From NCBI GenBank assembly GCA_016713535.1, contig JADJOY010000025.1:62001-126000 (forward strand): DNA of 64,000 nt, in the 5' to 3' direction. Position numbers and translations under genes: made by a program. Below, piece by piece: positions 9,463 through 19,553 of the stretch; position 1 is the stretch's first letter; every line of letters begins with the position of its first letter. The notes under the pieces were generated by a model that saw only the letters and a list, made by a program, of their open reading frames with translations, ran no database searches and had not been told where the DNA came from. The DNA comes from Deltaproteobacteria bacterium. Its GTDB lineage: Bacteria; JADJOY01.

Positions 9463-11419
9463 GTGAAGCGCGGTTCGACCTCGTGGTCCCGGGTCGCCGC
9501 GGCGGTGACCACGGTGCTCGCGCTCGCGCCGCGAGCCGCGCACGGGGCCGAGGTGGTGATCCCGATCCACCTCGATCACGAGCTGATCCAAGAGGTGCTG
9601 GCGCGCGAGGTGTTCACGGGCCCCGACGGTACCGCGAACGTGTGGAAGGACGGCGCGGGCTGCAGCTACATGACGCTCGCTTCGCCCCGGGTCGGCAGCC
9701 TCGGCGTGCGCCTGCACCTGGTCGCCAACGGCGAGGCCAAGGTCGGCAAGAAGATCGGCTCGAGCTGCGTGACGGCGCTCGAATGGAAGGGCACCATCGA
9801 CGTGACGGAGGAGGTGCGCGTCGAGCCGGATCAGCCGGTCGTCCACTTCCGCGTGGCGGAGGCGTCGATCCACGGCGCCGGCGCCGAGGCTTCGGGATCC
9901 GACACGCTCGAGCGCTGGGTCAAGCTCTACGTCCAGCCCAAGCTCGAGAACGTCACCGTCGACCTGCGGCCGACCCTCGCCGAGCTGAAGGCGCTGATCC
10001 CCACGGTCCTCCCGCACGGCGACCCGCGCGTCACCGAGCAGCTCGTCGACTCGTTTCGCGTGCTGGGCGCCGAGGCAGACTCCGCCGGGCTGGTGACGAA
10101 GCTCCGCCTCGAGCTGCCGGACCGGCCGGTGCTGGGCACGAAGGCGGCGAGCGCGGCGGTGGCGCGCTCCGCGACCGTCGACGGGGCCGGCGCCGACGAG
10201 GAGGGCGTCGACCCGAGCGACGCCGGGGGCGCCCAGACCGAGCCCGCGCTCACCGGCGAGGAGCTCGCGCGCTGGGACGCGGCGTGGCAGCGCTGGGATG
10301 CGTTCATCACGTTCGTGGCCAAGCACGTGGCGAGCGATGCCCAGTCGCGCGAGCTGCGGGACGCGCTCCTCGGGGTGCTGATCGACGCTCGTCAGGACGT
10401 CGCCGAGATCCTGGTGCCGAGCCAGCCCGATGGACCCGATCCGCTGCGCTCGCTGTTCGTGAACACGTGGGCGCGGCTGGTTCCGGTGCTGCGCAGCGTG
10501 AGCGCGTCGATGCCTGGTTCCGGAGCCTTGCGCTACGCGAGCTTCGTGTCGGCCGGAGACGCGCTGACCGCCATCGACGCTCTCGGACCGCAGATCGGTC
10601 TCGACCTGAGCGCCGACGGGCTGCGCAGGATGGCGCGCATCCTCACCCCGCAGCTCGCCGAAGACCCGCTCGTCTACGGTGAGCAGGTCGATCCGGACCT
10701 GCGGCGCATCTTCGGCTTCGGCACCCCGCTCCTCCTGCCGGGCGAGAAGCCGGTTGCCGATGCCAGCTCGCCGCCCGCGCTCACCGAGGAGACGTCACCC
10801 GAGCCACTCGAGCCCCCCGAGCCCCAGCAGGAGGCCGTCGACCTCGACCGGCTCGCGGGCTGGGCGCCGAGCCGCGGGGAGCTCGACGAGTACCTGCCAC
10901 TGGTGCGGGCCCTGCTCCTGCGCGCCGCCGACCAGAGCGCCGCGCGGTACGAGGTCCCGCCGCCGCTCAAGACCTCGTTCCGGAATCTGGTGCTCACCAC
11001 GGCGTGGCAGGAGAGCTGCTGGCGCCAGTGGACGACGGGACGCGACGGTGTGCTGCGTCCGATGCGGTCCCGGGCCGGCGCCGTGGGAGTGATGCAGGTC
11101 CTCGAGCGGGCGTGGCGCGGCTTCTACGACCTGCGCACACTGCGCAACGACTTCGACTACAACGCCCGCGCCGGGGTCGAGATCCTGGCCCGGTATCTCA
11201 CCGAGCACGCGATCTCCGATCCACGCGACGCGATCGCGGATCCGGAGCTGCTGGCGCGCACCACCTACGCGCTCTACCACGCCGGCCCCAAAGGGCGGGG
11301 CAGGGCGGATCGGCAACCCGCGCACGCCGGCGCGGATCCGCAAGATCGACGACCAGTTCTGGCTCCGCTTCCAGTACGTCCGTGACGGTCAGGACTTCCG
11401 GGTGCGGAACTGCTTCTGA
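9463..11419 (+). CDS. Exported lytic transglycosylase-like protein (frameshifted near the 3' end)
   Basis: A GTG start gives a signal peptide (about residues 1-28, ending AAHGAE), then a long unassigned region of mixed strands, and a soluble lytic transglycosylase-like domain from about residue 500. That domain shows the catalytic glutamate in AWQESCWRQW, GAVGVMQV, and YNARAGVEIL. It is predicted to cleave peptidoglycan glycan strands in the periplasm. The frame breaks near 11290 after ALYHAGPKG. With one base fewer in CCCCAAAGGG the reading continues as GRIGNPRTPARIRKIDDQFW to a stop at 11417-11419, giving about 651 residues. As written, the frame ends at 11385. Confidence 0.75.
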
Positions 11420-11896
11420 CCGGGGGCGCCCGCGCCCCGATCCGATCCTCCGTTCCCGACCGACGTTAGGGGTTTCTCGGCACGCGCTTGGCCGCGCTGG
11501 GTGGCCGCGTCCACGCGACCCGAGGGGTGGGGAGGGGCACGGCCCCGCCCCCTCGCTGGCCGGCATCCGGTCGGCTCGCCGGGCCCCCGGGCCGCACGGT
11601 CCGCCCGGCACGAGCTCGGACCTTCTCGGGCGGGCCATGGAGGTCGGGGGGAGGCTCGCCGCCACGACGACCCCCTGGTCCCGTCGGCCCCCGCAGCCAT
11701 CGCCCTCGCGGTCGCACGGCGGGGAATGGCAACGCGCACGGGAATACTTGCAACTCGCCACTCCCCGCCAGGGCACATGGGCATAAAGATCAATGATTTC
11801 GAGATCAAATCGGGCCCGAGGCTTGCTAATTCAGAGTGTCCACGCGTGCGCGCCACCTACCGGGGGGCAGGTCGACCGCCAGCGCTCGGACCCACC
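11420..11896. other. Intergenic region with GC hairpins and a CAATGATTTC motif
   Basis: No convincing gene is seen in these 477 bases. The first half holds imperfect GC-rich hairpins around 11520-11552 that could terminate the transglycosylase transcript. The AT-richer end carries the CAATGATTTC motif at 11791-11800 with GATC on both sides, and TGCTAAT at 11824-11830, which could be part of a -10 element for the next gene. Confidence 0.4.
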
Positions 11897-12826
11897 ATGG
11901 CACCCTTCCCGATCCTCTTCCTCATCGCCACCGCCGCGGTCGCCGTCGGTCTCGTTTGGCATACCGTCGCCACCTACGGGTACGAGCGCGGCACCCGGCT
12001 CCTGATCACCCTCGGCATCCTCGGAGTGCTCCACGAGGTGATCTGCCCGAACGGGTTCTATCTGGTGCAGATGCGTGGGTTTCGCCCGCTCGGCGTTCCT
12101 CTCGGCGTATCCGCGGGCTGGGTGATCACCGCACTCCTCGGTCTCGACTTCGCGCGCCGCATGTTGTCCGCCGTGGCTCCCCGCCTGGTCGGCTCGCTGG
12201 CGCCGACGGTGCTGCTGGCGGCGCTGTTCGGCGGAGCGCTGAGCAACGCGATCGAGCCCGTCGGACAGGTGTCGGGCTGGTGGATCTGGACGCCCGAATA
12301 CTCGGAAGGGCAGTTCCCGCATCTCGCGGGCGGCATGTGGTTCCTCACGATCTACCTGTTCAACACGTTCGCGCTCGCGACCACTGGTCTCGCCGGGCGT
12401 CGCCGCTTCGCCGGCGTGTCGCTGCTGATCCCGTTCGCATGCGCTGCCATGCCGCTGCCGATCCCCGCGTCGATGGGACTCGCCGCGACATCGGTGGTGC
12501 TGCTCGCGCGGCTCGATGCGCTCGACCTGGCGCCGGAGTTCGGGCGGCGCGCCCAGCTCACGGTGACGAGCTGGAGCGAGGTCGTGCCGCTCGGTGCCAC
12601 CATGCTCATCCTGGCGACGCTCGGGTACTACGCGTCGGTCTCGGCGCGTCCCGACGTGATCGAGCTGGCCCGGCCCGCCGCCGTGCTCAGCGTGGCGCCC
12701 TACGTGGCCCTCGGCGTGCTCAGACTCAACGACGTGCTGCGCTCGCTGGCCGCACCCGGCACCGAGCCCCGTGCGAGTACGGACCTGGACTCGGTCGGGC
12801 ACGCCGCCGGTCCGCGGGCGGCGTGA
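11897..12826 (+). CDS. Multi-pass membrane protein, possibly carotenoid-biosynthesis type
   Basis: The 309-residue protein has about seven or eight hydrophobic segments spread over its length. The frame stays open far upstream, but the ATG at 11897 begins directly with a membrane segment (MAPFPILFLIATAAVAVG) and is preferred. A central motif GALSNAIEPVGQVSGWWIW followed by an acidic tyrosine-rich loop vaguely recalls CruF-like (DUF422) carotenoid hydratases. That likeness is weak, and I would call it an integral membrane protein of unknown function. Confidence 0.6.
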   Translation: MAPFPILFLIATAAVAVGLVWHTVATYGYERGTRLLITLGILGVLHEVICPNGFYLVQMRGFRPLGVPLGVSAGWVITALLGLDFARRMLSAVAPRLVGSLAPTVLLAALFGGALSNAIEPVGQVSGWWIWTPEYSEGQFPHLAGGMWFLTIYLFNTFALATTGLAGRRRFAGVSLLIPFACAAMPLPIPASMGLAATSVVLLARLDALDLAPEFGRRAQLTVTSWSEVVPLGATMLILATLGYYASVSARPDVIELARPAAVLSVAPYVALGVLRLNDVLRSLAAPGTEPRASTDLDSVGHAAGPRAA

Positions 12827-12891
12827 GCGAGCGTCCCGACTGGCCCGACGTCTGCCCGAGCATCTGGCGCCGGATCTCGATCGGACTCACG

Positions 12892-12977
12892 GCTCGCGGG
12901 GGCACGGAGGCCCTCGCCCTACGAAGACGTCACGAGGGCCTGCAGTCGTAGCGGCGGGGGTTCCATCGCCCGTCGCG
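12892..12977. repeat. Dispersed hairpin repeat, copy 1
   Basis: This stretch shares a layout with 23796-23862: GCGGGGGxACGGAG, then CCTACGA and TCGTAGCG as facing arms, then GGCGGGGGTTCCATCGCCCGTC. The arms CTACGA and TCGTAG can pair across about 22 nt, and the last block forms its own hairpin. It lies in the non-coding gap downstream of the membrane protein. This copy is less symmetrical than the second one. Confidence 0.6.
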
Positions 12978-13125
12978 AGCCGGATCCGACGCGGGATTCT
13001 CGCGCACGATCCATGCGCTTCGAACGGTCCGGGCTGGCGCGCCGTGCTTCGCGGCCGCAATCCGCTCCGGCACGCGGGGCGTGCTCTCCGCGCTCGCGCG
13101 GTCGGCGACGCGAGGCGAGCGAGGT

Positions 13126-13148
13126 GCGGCTCGGTCGAAGCGAGCCGC
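13126..13148. terminator. Terminator-like hairpin after the esterase gene
   Basis: GCGGCTCG and CGAGCCGC form a perfect 8-bp stem around a 7-nt loop, 75 nt beyond the stop of the reverse-strand esterase and before the forward membrane gene's 3' end. No T tract follows. The rest of 12827-13222 holds the dispersed repeat and no gene. Confidence 0.45.
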
Positions 13149-13222
13149 TTGCGCGCGCGAGCCAGGGGAAGAGGCGGACGGGGGACGATCCGCGCCGCGG
13201 TCCGCCGTGTCGGACCAGGTAG

Positions 13223-14302
13223 TCAGGACTTGGGATGCCGCGAGAAGAAGTCCCAGATCACCTGCGTCGCGTCGATGTTCTGCGAGGACTTGCCCGCCAT
13301 GCGGTTCATGAACCCCCACTTGAACTCGTTGGGGGGCCACGTATGACCGCCGCCTGCGATCGTGTAGAACACCACGTCCGCGCCATTCCTGCAGCCCGAG
13401 AACGTGACCTTCCGGACGCTGGTGCCGTCGTTCACGCGCACCGGAAGCTGTGTCACGGAGGGCTCCGACGAGCATGCGTTGTGCTTGGACCAGAAATCCT
13501 TCATCGCCGACTCGGACTCGAGCTGCCCGCCGTCGCCCTTGCCATTCTTCCAGCCTTCCTCGCCACCCTGGAGCGGCACGAACTCGTCCGCGTCGCCCAT
13601 GATCGACACCACCGCCACCGGCGAAGCGGGCTTGCAACCCGGGCGATGCTTGGTGGCGAGCGAGCCCACCACGGGACCGATCGCCGCGAACACGTCGCTC
13701 ATGTCGCAGGCGAGCCGGTAGCTGAACATCCCGCCATTCGAGATGCCGGTCGAGTAGACACGCTTGGGGTCGACCGCGTAGGTGTTGCGGAGCTTGTCGT
13801 ACACCGCACGAACGAACTTGACGTCGTCGATGCCCATCTTGGACGGCTCGGTGGTGCCGCGGCCGTCGTTCCAGTTCTTCTCGATCCCGTCCGGATAGAC
13901 CGCGATGAACCCGTACCGGTCCGCATAGCCGTTCATCTTCGAGAGCTCGGCCTGCTGGTGTCCGCTCCCACGCCCACCATGAAAGTTGAAGACCAGGGGG
14001 TACGATCCGCTGGGGCTCAAGCCGGGAGGCAGGTGGACGTAGTAAGTTCGCTCTCGACCGTCGACGGTGAGGGTTTCGTCACGGTCGCTGCCACCGGCGA
14101 GAGGCGCCGGGGCGGGCTCGGCCTCGCGGGTGGTGCCGGCCGTCGGTGCAGGGGTGGTCGCCGACTGGCTTTCCTGCTCGCGACGCTCGCGGAAGCGCTC
14201 GAGCCGCGGGAATCGACCGTCACCGGCCGCACAGTGCGAGGACGTGCCCAGCACGAGAGTGGAGAGCAACAATCCACGAATCACGCGGTTCGACGAGGTC
14301 AC
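13223..14302 (-). CDS. Exported PHB-depolymerase/feruloyl-esterase family hydrolase
   Basis: This 359-residue alpha/beta hydrolase has an N-terminal export signal and a Thr/Pro/Ala-rich linker up to about residue 75. The nucleophile serine is in STGISNGGMF, the acid in MGDADEFVP and the histidine in GGGHTWPP; YPLVFNFHGGRGSG forms the oxyanion-hole strand. The family includes polyhydroxybutyrate depolymerases and LpqC-type esterases, so substrate cannot be fixed. The start is GTG at 14302: GGAGG lies 6 nt upstream and the signal peptide follows at once. The open frame upstream overlaps the divergent helicase gene and is a shadow. Confidence 0.85.
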   Translation of the reverse strand: MTSSNRVIRGLLLSTLVLGTSSHCAAGDGRFPRLERFRERREQESQSATTPAPTAGTTREAEPAPAPLAGGSDRDETLTVDGRERTYYVHLPPGLSPSGSYPLVFNFHGGRGSGHQQAELSKMNGYADRYGFIAVYPDGIEKNWNDGRGTTEPSKMGIDDVKFVRAVYDKLRNTYAVDPKRVYSTGISNGGMFSYRLACDMSDVFAAIGPVVGSLATKHRPGCKPASPVAVVSIMGDADEFVPLQGGEEGWKNGKGDGGQLESESAMKDFWSKHNACSSEPSVTQLPVRVNDGTSVRKVTFSGCRNGADVVFYTIAGGGHTWPPNEFKWGFMNRMAGKSSQNIDATQVIWDFFSRHPKS

Positions 14303-14530
14303 GTCCAGCCTCCGGGCAGACGCGGCCGGGGATCGGCCGCACTCACGACCGTCGAAGGATAGCGGCGCGGCACTCCACCGGCCAACGCGACTGGTGGCCG
14401 CGCCTTCAACCACGAACCCCGTTCGGACCCAGGCACCACGAGAACATGGATCACGATAAATCGCGCCGGGGTACTGAACATTCGTCCGAACATCGGCTAC
14501 GCTGCCGGGTTCGGTCTTAGGAATCGACCG
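14303..14530. promoter_or_regulatory. Divergent promoter region, esterase / SNF2 helicase
   Basis: This 228-bp gap separates two divergent genes. It carries GTTCGGAC at 14421-14428 and its reverse complement GTCCGAAC at 14484-14491, and a direct repeat GAACAT at 14476 and 14488. These could be operator sites; no confident -10/-35 pair was found. Confidence 0.3.
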
Positions 14531-17500
14531 TTGGCTCGTCGTTACATGCGACCGGCTACACGTACTTCTCCGCTCCTCACTCATCGAGCGGCCCAGGCGT
14601 TTCATCCCCTGGACCGGGAGCGGGGCTCCGCCTACGCCCGCCAGCGACGGGTGAAGGTCGCGAACCATTCGTCGTTCGGGGTGCGCGCTCACGTCGCCGG
14701 CAGCGGGGGGCGCACCTACGTCGTCGACATCCAGTGGGTCACCGTCGACGGCATCGACTCGGCGAAGGCCTATTGCGAGTGCCCACGCTTCGGCGACGGC
14801 GTGCTGTGCAAGCACGTGTGGGCCACCCTGCTCCACCTCGACGAGCATGGCCCCGCACCCGCCCTTCACGGCGCCGGTCAGATCCGCGTGATCCGCGCGG
14901 GTCCGGGGTTCCGCGCGGACGACGACGACGGCACGATGGATCCCGCCGACGAGATCCGGCGCGAGCCGGTCGTCGAGGTTCCTCGTCCGCCACCGCCGCG
15001 CGGTCAGTTCCAGCTTCGTCGGGCCTCGAAGGACCGAACCGAGCGCAACCACGGTCACGGCCACAACAAGGGCAACAAGGGCCAGAACCAGAACGATCGC
15101 AACGCCAACGCCCAGCAGCGCCCCATCGCGGGCTCGCGCTGGAAGGTGCGCCTCGATCAGATCAAGCACTCGCTCGAGGAGCACAACCGCTGGACCAAGC
15201 TCAACGCCGCGGACGCGAGCCGTCCGCGCGAGATCTGGTACGTGGTGGACCTGGCGAGCACCTACGCACGAGGCCACCTGGTGGTGCTCTTCCACCAGCG
15301 GCCGGTCAAGAAGACCGGCGAGCTCGGCCAGCTCAAGCCGGTCCGGCTGAGCGAGCTCGAGGCGGAGCACCTGCTCGACGCGGAGGACCGCGCGCTGGTG
15401 CCGCTGATCCTGGGCAACGTGCGCCACGCCGACCAGTACGGTTACGGCTACGACTTCGTCGGCCCCAACGCTCGCTACGCCGGCGCGGCGATCCGCCCGG
15501 CGCTCTACGATCTGCTCCTGCCCCGGCTCAGCGCCACCGGCCGTTTCGGCTGGCTCGAGGAGCCAGGACAGGGCCGCGCCGCGGATCTCCCCCGCCCACT
15601 CGTGTGGGACGAGGGCGAGCCGTGGCGATTCGAGCTCGAGCTGCGCCGCGAGACCGACAAGACCGAGGACAACCTCGTGCTGCGCGGCCGCCTGGTGCGC
15701 GGCGACGAGCGCCTCGACGTCGAGGCGCCGGAGCTCTTGCTCGCGCACGGGCTGGTGCTCTTCAAGGACCGCGTCGCGCGGCTCGCGAGCGTCGACGCGT
15801 TCGAATGGATCCTGAACCTGCGCAAGCAGGGGCCACTCGCGGTACCGGTACGCGACGGCGAGGCGCTCGTCGAGCGCCTGTGGCAGACGCCCGGCACGCC
15901 GCCGCTCGACTTGCCCACCGACTTCAAGTGGCGCGAGCGGCGTCCCAACCCGATCCCACGCATCCGCATCCATCCGCCCAACGAGGCGTGGCACGGCGCC
16001 AATCTCTCCGCCGAGGTTTCGTTCGAATACGAGGGGTTGCACGCCCCCGCGAGCAGCGAGATCCCGAGCCTGGTGCGACGCGACCAGAAGATCGTCATCC
16101 ATCGCGATCTGGTGAAGGAAGGCGAAGCGCTCGCCAAGCTGCCGCCGCTCGGCTTCCGCTCCTTCACCCGTGGCACAGGACGGGTCGGGCACTTCGAGCT
16201 CAGCCCGCGCCGCCTGGCGACGGCGGTGCCGGCGCTCCTCGACTCGGGCTTCCGCGTCGAGGCGGAAGGCCACAAGATCCGCCGCCCGGGCAAGTTCCAG
16301 ATGAGCGTGAGCACCGGGCTCGACTGGTTCGACCTGTCGGCGAGCATCGATTTCGAGGGCACGCGGATCGGGCTCCCCGAGCTGCTCGCCGCCATCAAGC
16401 GTGGCGACGCGTTCGTCACGCTTGGCGACGGCTCGCGCGGGCTGCTTCCCGAGGAGTGGCTGACCCGCTACGCGGGTCTCGCGGACCTCGCGGAGATCAA
16501 CGGCGACCAGCTGCGCTTCGGACGCTCGCAGGTGCTGCTCCTCGACGCGCTCCTCCAGGCGCAGGGCAGCCCGAACGTCGATGAGGCCTTCCGGGATGCC
16601 CGCCGCGAGCTCGAGGAGTTCGAGGGCATCGCGCCCGCCGAGCCGCCCGAGTCGTTCACCGGCGAGCTGCGCCAGTACCAGAAGGAAGGCCTCGCCTGGC
16701 TCCTGTTCCTCGAGCGCTTCGGCTTCGGCGGCTGCCTCGCCGACGACATGGGCCTCGGTAAGACGGTTCAGATCCTCGCGCTCCTCGAGCGAAGGCGCCT
16801 GAGCGGTGAGCGACCCGAGCGTCTACCGTCCCTGGTGGTGGTACCGCGCAGCCTGGTCTTCAACTGGATCGAGGAAGCGCAGCGCTTCACGCCCGGCCTC
16901 CGGATCCTCGACTACACGGGCGCCGACCGCAGCCTCGACACTCTCGGCGACTTCGACCTCCTGATCACCACCTACGGCACGCTCCGCCGCGACATCATGA
17001 AGCTCAAGGAGCTCGAGCTCGACTACGCGATCCTCGACGAGGCCCAGGCCATCAAGAACGCCGCGTCGCAGGCCGCGAAGGCGTGCCGCATCCTCAAGGC
17101 GCGCCGTCGTCTGGCGCTGAGCGGAACGCCGGTCGAGAACCACCTGCGCGAGCTGTGGTCGATCTTCGAGTTCCTCAACCCGGGCATGCTCGGCCGCTCC
17201 GCGGCCCTGGCGTGGACGGGCGGCGACGACATCCAGGAAGACGGCGGCTCGCTGGCGGTGCTCGGCAAGGCGCTGCGCCCCTTCATCCTGCGCCGCACCA
17301 AGGAGCAGGTGCTCTCCGAGCTCCCCGAGAAGACCGAGCAGACGCTGTTCTGCGAGCTCTCGACCGAGGAGCGCGCTCGCTACGACGAGCTACGCACGCA
17401 CTACCGCACCACGTTGCTCGGGCACATCGACACCGTCGGGCTCAAGCGCAGCAAGATCCAGGTCCTCGAAGCGCTGCTCAGGTTGCGCCAGGCCGCGTGC

Positions 17501-18046
17501 CATCCCGGACTCGTGGACCAGGCGCGCGTGGGCGATCCGAGCTCGAAGCTCACCACGCTCATCGAACAGGTGCGCGAGGTCATCGAGGGCGGGCACAAGG
17601 CGCTGGTCTTCTCGCAGTTCACCAGCCTGCTCGCGATCGTCCGCGCTCGCCTCGACGAGGCGGCGATCCGCTACGAGTACCTCGACGGGCGCACCCGCGA
17701 CCGCGAGCGGCACGTGCGCCACTTCCAGGACGACACCGAGTGCCAGCTCTTCTTGATCAGCCTCAAGGCGGGCGGCCAGGGTCTCAACCTCACGGCCGCA
17801 GACTACGTCTTCATCCTCGACCCGTGGTGGAACCCCGCGGTCGAGGCGCAGGCCGTCGACCGCGCGCACCGCATCGGCCAGAAGCGTCGCGTGTTCGCCT
17901 ACCGGCTGATCGCCCGCGACACCGTCGAAGAGAAGATCGTGGCGCTCCAGGCGCGCAAGAAGACGCTCGCCGAAGCGATCATCACCGCGGACCAGAGCCT
18001 GATCCAGACGCTCACCGCGGAAGACCTGCAGCTCTTGCTCGGCTAG
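14531..18046 (+). CDS. SWIM zinc-finger SNF2 family DNA-dependent ATPase/helicase
   Basis: The 1171-residue protein begins with a SWIM zinc finger: CEC at about residue 85 with LCKH 12 residues on. A Lys/Asn/Gln-rich linker follows (about 165-200), then a long bacterial SNF2-associated region and the two-lobe SNF2 motor from about residue 710: DDMGLGKT (Walker A), DEAQ (Walker B), LSGTPVENH, and the C-terminal helicase lobe with SLKAGGQGLNLT and DRAHRIGQ. Such proteins remodel protein-DNA complexes. The start is TTG at 14531 or ATG at 14546, within a divergent promoter region. It is intact, unlike many neighbours. Confidence 0.92.
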   Translation: MARRYMRPATRTSPLLTHRAAQAFHPLDRERGSAYARQRRVKVANHSSFGVRAHVAGSGGRTYVVDIQWVTVDGIDSAKAYCECPRFGDGVLCKHVWATLLHLDEHGPAPALHGAGQIRVIRAGPGFRADDDDGTMDPADEIRREPVVEVPRPPPPRGQFQLRRASKDRTERNHGHGHNKGNKGQNQNDRNANAQQRPIAGSRWKVRLDQIKHSLEEHNRWTKLNAADASRPREIWYVVDLASTYARGHLVVLFHQRPVKKTGELGQLKPVRLSELEAEHLLDAEDRALVPLILGNVRHADQYGYGYDFVGPNARYAGAAIRPALYDLLLPRLSATGRFGWLEEPGQGRAADLPRPLVWDEGEPWRFELELRRETDKTEDNLVLRGRLVRGDERLDVEAPELLLAHGLVLFKDRVARLASVDAFEWILNLRKQGPLAVPVRDGEALVERLWQTPGTPPLDLPTDFKWRERRPNPIPRIRIHPPNEAWHGANLSAEVSFEYEGLHAPASSEIPSLVRRDQKIVIHRDLVKEGEALAKLPPLGFRSFTRGTGRVGHFELSPRRLATAVPALLDSGFRVEAEGHKIRRPGKFQMSVSTGLDWFDLSASIDFEGTRIGLPELLAAIKRGDAFVTLGDGSRGLLPEEWLTRYAGLADLAEINGDQLRFGRSQVLLLDALLQAQGSPNVDEAFRDARRELEEFEGIAPAEPPESFTGELRQYQKEGLAWLLFLERFGFGGCLADDMGLGKTVQILALLERRRLSGERPERLPSLVVVPRSLVFNWIEEAQRFTPGLRILDYTGADRSLDTLGDFDLLITTYGTLRRDIMKLKELELDYAILDEAQAIKNAASQAAKACRILKARRRLALSGTPVENHLRELWSIFEFLNPGMLGRSAALAWTGGDDIQEDGGSLAVLGKALRPFILRRTKEQVLSELPEKTEQTLFCELSTEERARYDELRTHYRTTLLGHIDTVGLKRSKIQVLEALLRLRQAACHPGLVDQARVGDPSSKLTTLIEQVREVIEGGHKALVFSQFTSLLAIVRARLDEAAIRYEYLDGRTRDRERHVRHFQDDTECQLFLISLKAGGQGLNLTAADYVFILDPWWNPAVEAQAVDRAHRIGQKRRVFAYRLIARDTVEEKIVALQARKKTLAEAIITADQSLIQTLTAEDLQLLLG

Positions 18047-18096
18047 CAGCCTGTTGCGCGTCGCGGTTCGCACCGCGCCAGGGTCCTCGAGCGCGC

Positions 18097-18127
18097 CGCG
18101 ACGCTCGCGCGCGGGGCGAGCGTCGCG
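18097..18127. terminator. Strong hairpin between convergent genes
   Basis: CGCGACGCTCGC and GCGAGCGTCGCG form a perfect 12-bp stem with a 7-nt loop, about 50 nt after the helicase stop and 20 nt before the end of the convergent membrane gene. It is likely to serve both. Confidence 0.6.
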
Positions 18128-18148
18128 GGCGAGCGTTCGCGACGACGA

Positions 18149-18697
18149 TCAGTCGTCGTCGTGGTCGCCGCCGTGCCCGCGGCCGCGACCCTGGCGGTCG
18201 GCGTCGCCTTGCACGGCCGCGTCGGGCGCGCTGCTCGCGGCGGCACCGGCACCACCGCGGATCTCGGTGTGGCGGATCACGCCTCCCGACGCACCCGTCC
18301 ACGTCATCGCACCCACGTTCGCCAGCGCGAGCCCGAGCAGGGCGAGAACGGCGAGACGCGGGGCCGGCGTGCCCCGATCGATCTCGAGACCCGCCGCGGC
18401 CAGGCTGGCGAGCGCCGCCACCACCGCGAACACCATCGCGACCTCGGCGCGCTCCTCGTGGGTCTCGATGTCTCCCTCGCGAACACCGGGAAGCGACTCG
18501 ACGATCTCCCCCGCGGCGTCGCCACTGACGAGCGCCAGCCCCGCGCCGCCGGCGGCGAGCGTCAGGATCACCGCGACCGAGACCACCAGTCCGCGCTGCC
18601 TCGGCATCATCGCCGCCAGAACGAGAAGCGGAACGGCCAGGGTCGCGCCGACGATCGGCAGGTGGTTCACCAGCAAGTGCACGTGTGCCGCGTTCAT
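18149..18697 (-). CDS. Small membrane protein with His/Asp-rich tail
   Basis: The 182-residue protein has four hydrophobic segments starting with MNAAHVHLLVNHLPIVGATL; the H-x-H-x4-NHLP pattern recalls DUF2231-like membrane proteins. The cytoplasmic or periplasmic tail is Gly/Asp/His-rich (GRGHGGDHDDD) and might bind metal. The frame is open upstream to another ATG, but the start at 18697 begins at the membrane segment. Function is unknown; no operon partner lies on this strand. Confidence 0.65.
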   Translation of the reverse strand: MNAAHVHLLVNHLPIVGATLAVPLLVLAAMMPRQRGLVVSVAVILTLAAGGAGLALVSGDAAGEIVESLPGVREGDIETHEERAEVAMVFAVVAALASLAAAGLEIDRGTPAPRLAVLALLGLALANVGAMTWTGASGGVIRHTEIRGGAGAAASSAPDAAVQGDADRQGRGRGHGGDHDDD

Positions 18698-18932
18698 CTC
18701 GAGTGCCTCCGACGCGACACCTTGTCCGCTCCAGGCCCGCCAGGCGATCCACCAAAGGTTCGATGGACCACGGCGCACGGCACGCCTGGTCCGCCGGGCC
18801 GTTTCGTCACCCGGCCGTCATGCCGCCGTCGACATCCGACCCTCGATAAGCGCCGGAAATGCTTGTGTTCCGGGAGCCGGGTGCGGTAGGGAAACCCGGT
18901 CCCCACCCGAACCTCGTCCGGAGACCCGCCTC

Positions 18933-19553
18933 ATGCGAGAAGTCATCCCGCTACGTGAACGCCGCCTCGACATCGCGTTCCTCGTCTTCTTCATCATCAA
19001 CCTGCCGTTCATCGTCTACTTCGTCGACTTCGAGCAGATCGCGATCCCGGACTATCAGGCCTTTCTGCAGACGTGCGGCCCCCTTCGCGACGCGTGCCAG
19101 TACCCGGCCTGGCCGCCGCCGTGGGCGGTGAACATGGTCCACTGGTGGGGCGAGAAGTTCGATCCGCTGCTGCTCGCGCGGCCGCCGTTCTGGATGGTCA
19201 CGATCTGGGTCGACGCGCTCTACTTCGGGCCGTTCTACGCGTTCGCGATCTACGCCTACGCTCGTGGCCGCGAGTGGATTCGCATCCCCAGCATCATCTA
19301 CGGCAGCTTCTTGATCGTCATCATCTGCTGCATCATGGGCGAGGAATACTGGGGTATCCATCCCACCAAGAACGTGTTCGTCATGACCATGGCGAACCTG
19401 CCTTGGGCGGTCTTCCCGACGCTGATCCTGCTCCGCAACCTGAAGCCGCATCCGTTCACGCGGCCGGTCTCGCCGCTCGCCGCCACACCCGCTTCGGCGC
19501 CGGCTTCGACGACCGCGCCGGCGCCATCGTCACCGGCCTCGGCCTCGCCGTGA
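18933..19553 (+). CDS. EXPERA-domain (EBP-like) membrane protein
   Basis: The 206-residue protein has four or five membrane segments: FLVFFIINLPFIVYFVDFEQ, a region around WMVTIWVDALYFGPFYAFAI, and SIIYGSFLIVIICCIMGEEY. The pattern is that of the EXPERA domain shared by sterol isomerase EBP, TMEM97 and related proteins. A Pro/Ala/Ser tail ends the protein. The ATG at 18933 is chosen because the hydrophobic domain follows within 12 residues; upstream open frame is shadow. The stop overlaps the GTG of the next gene, so they are coupled. A lipid or sterol-related role is inference. Confidence 0.7.
   Translation: MREVIPLRERRLDIAFLVFFIINLPFIVYFVDFEQIAIPDYQAFLQTCGPLRDACQYPAWPPPWAVNMVHWWGEKFDPLLLARPPFWMVTIWVDALYFGPFYAFAIYAYARGREWIRIPSIIYGSFLIVIICCIMGEEYWGIHPTKNVFVMTMANLPWAVFPTLILLRNLKPHPFTRPVSPLAATPASAPASTTAPAPSSPASASP

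Noticed and set aside
9483-10682. Arg-rich 399-residue ORF overlapping the transglycosylase
   Set aside because: Composition is that of a shadow frame; the transglycosylase frame has signal peptide and domain.
11285-11300. Programmed frameshift in the transglycosylase
   Set aside because: CCCCAAAGGG is not a recognised slippery site with a downstream structure that I can support, and similar indels occur in many genes here.
14303-16273. N-terminal extension of the esterase to 1016 residues
   Set aside because: It lies antisense to the helicase; GTG 14302 has GGAGG and a signal peptide.
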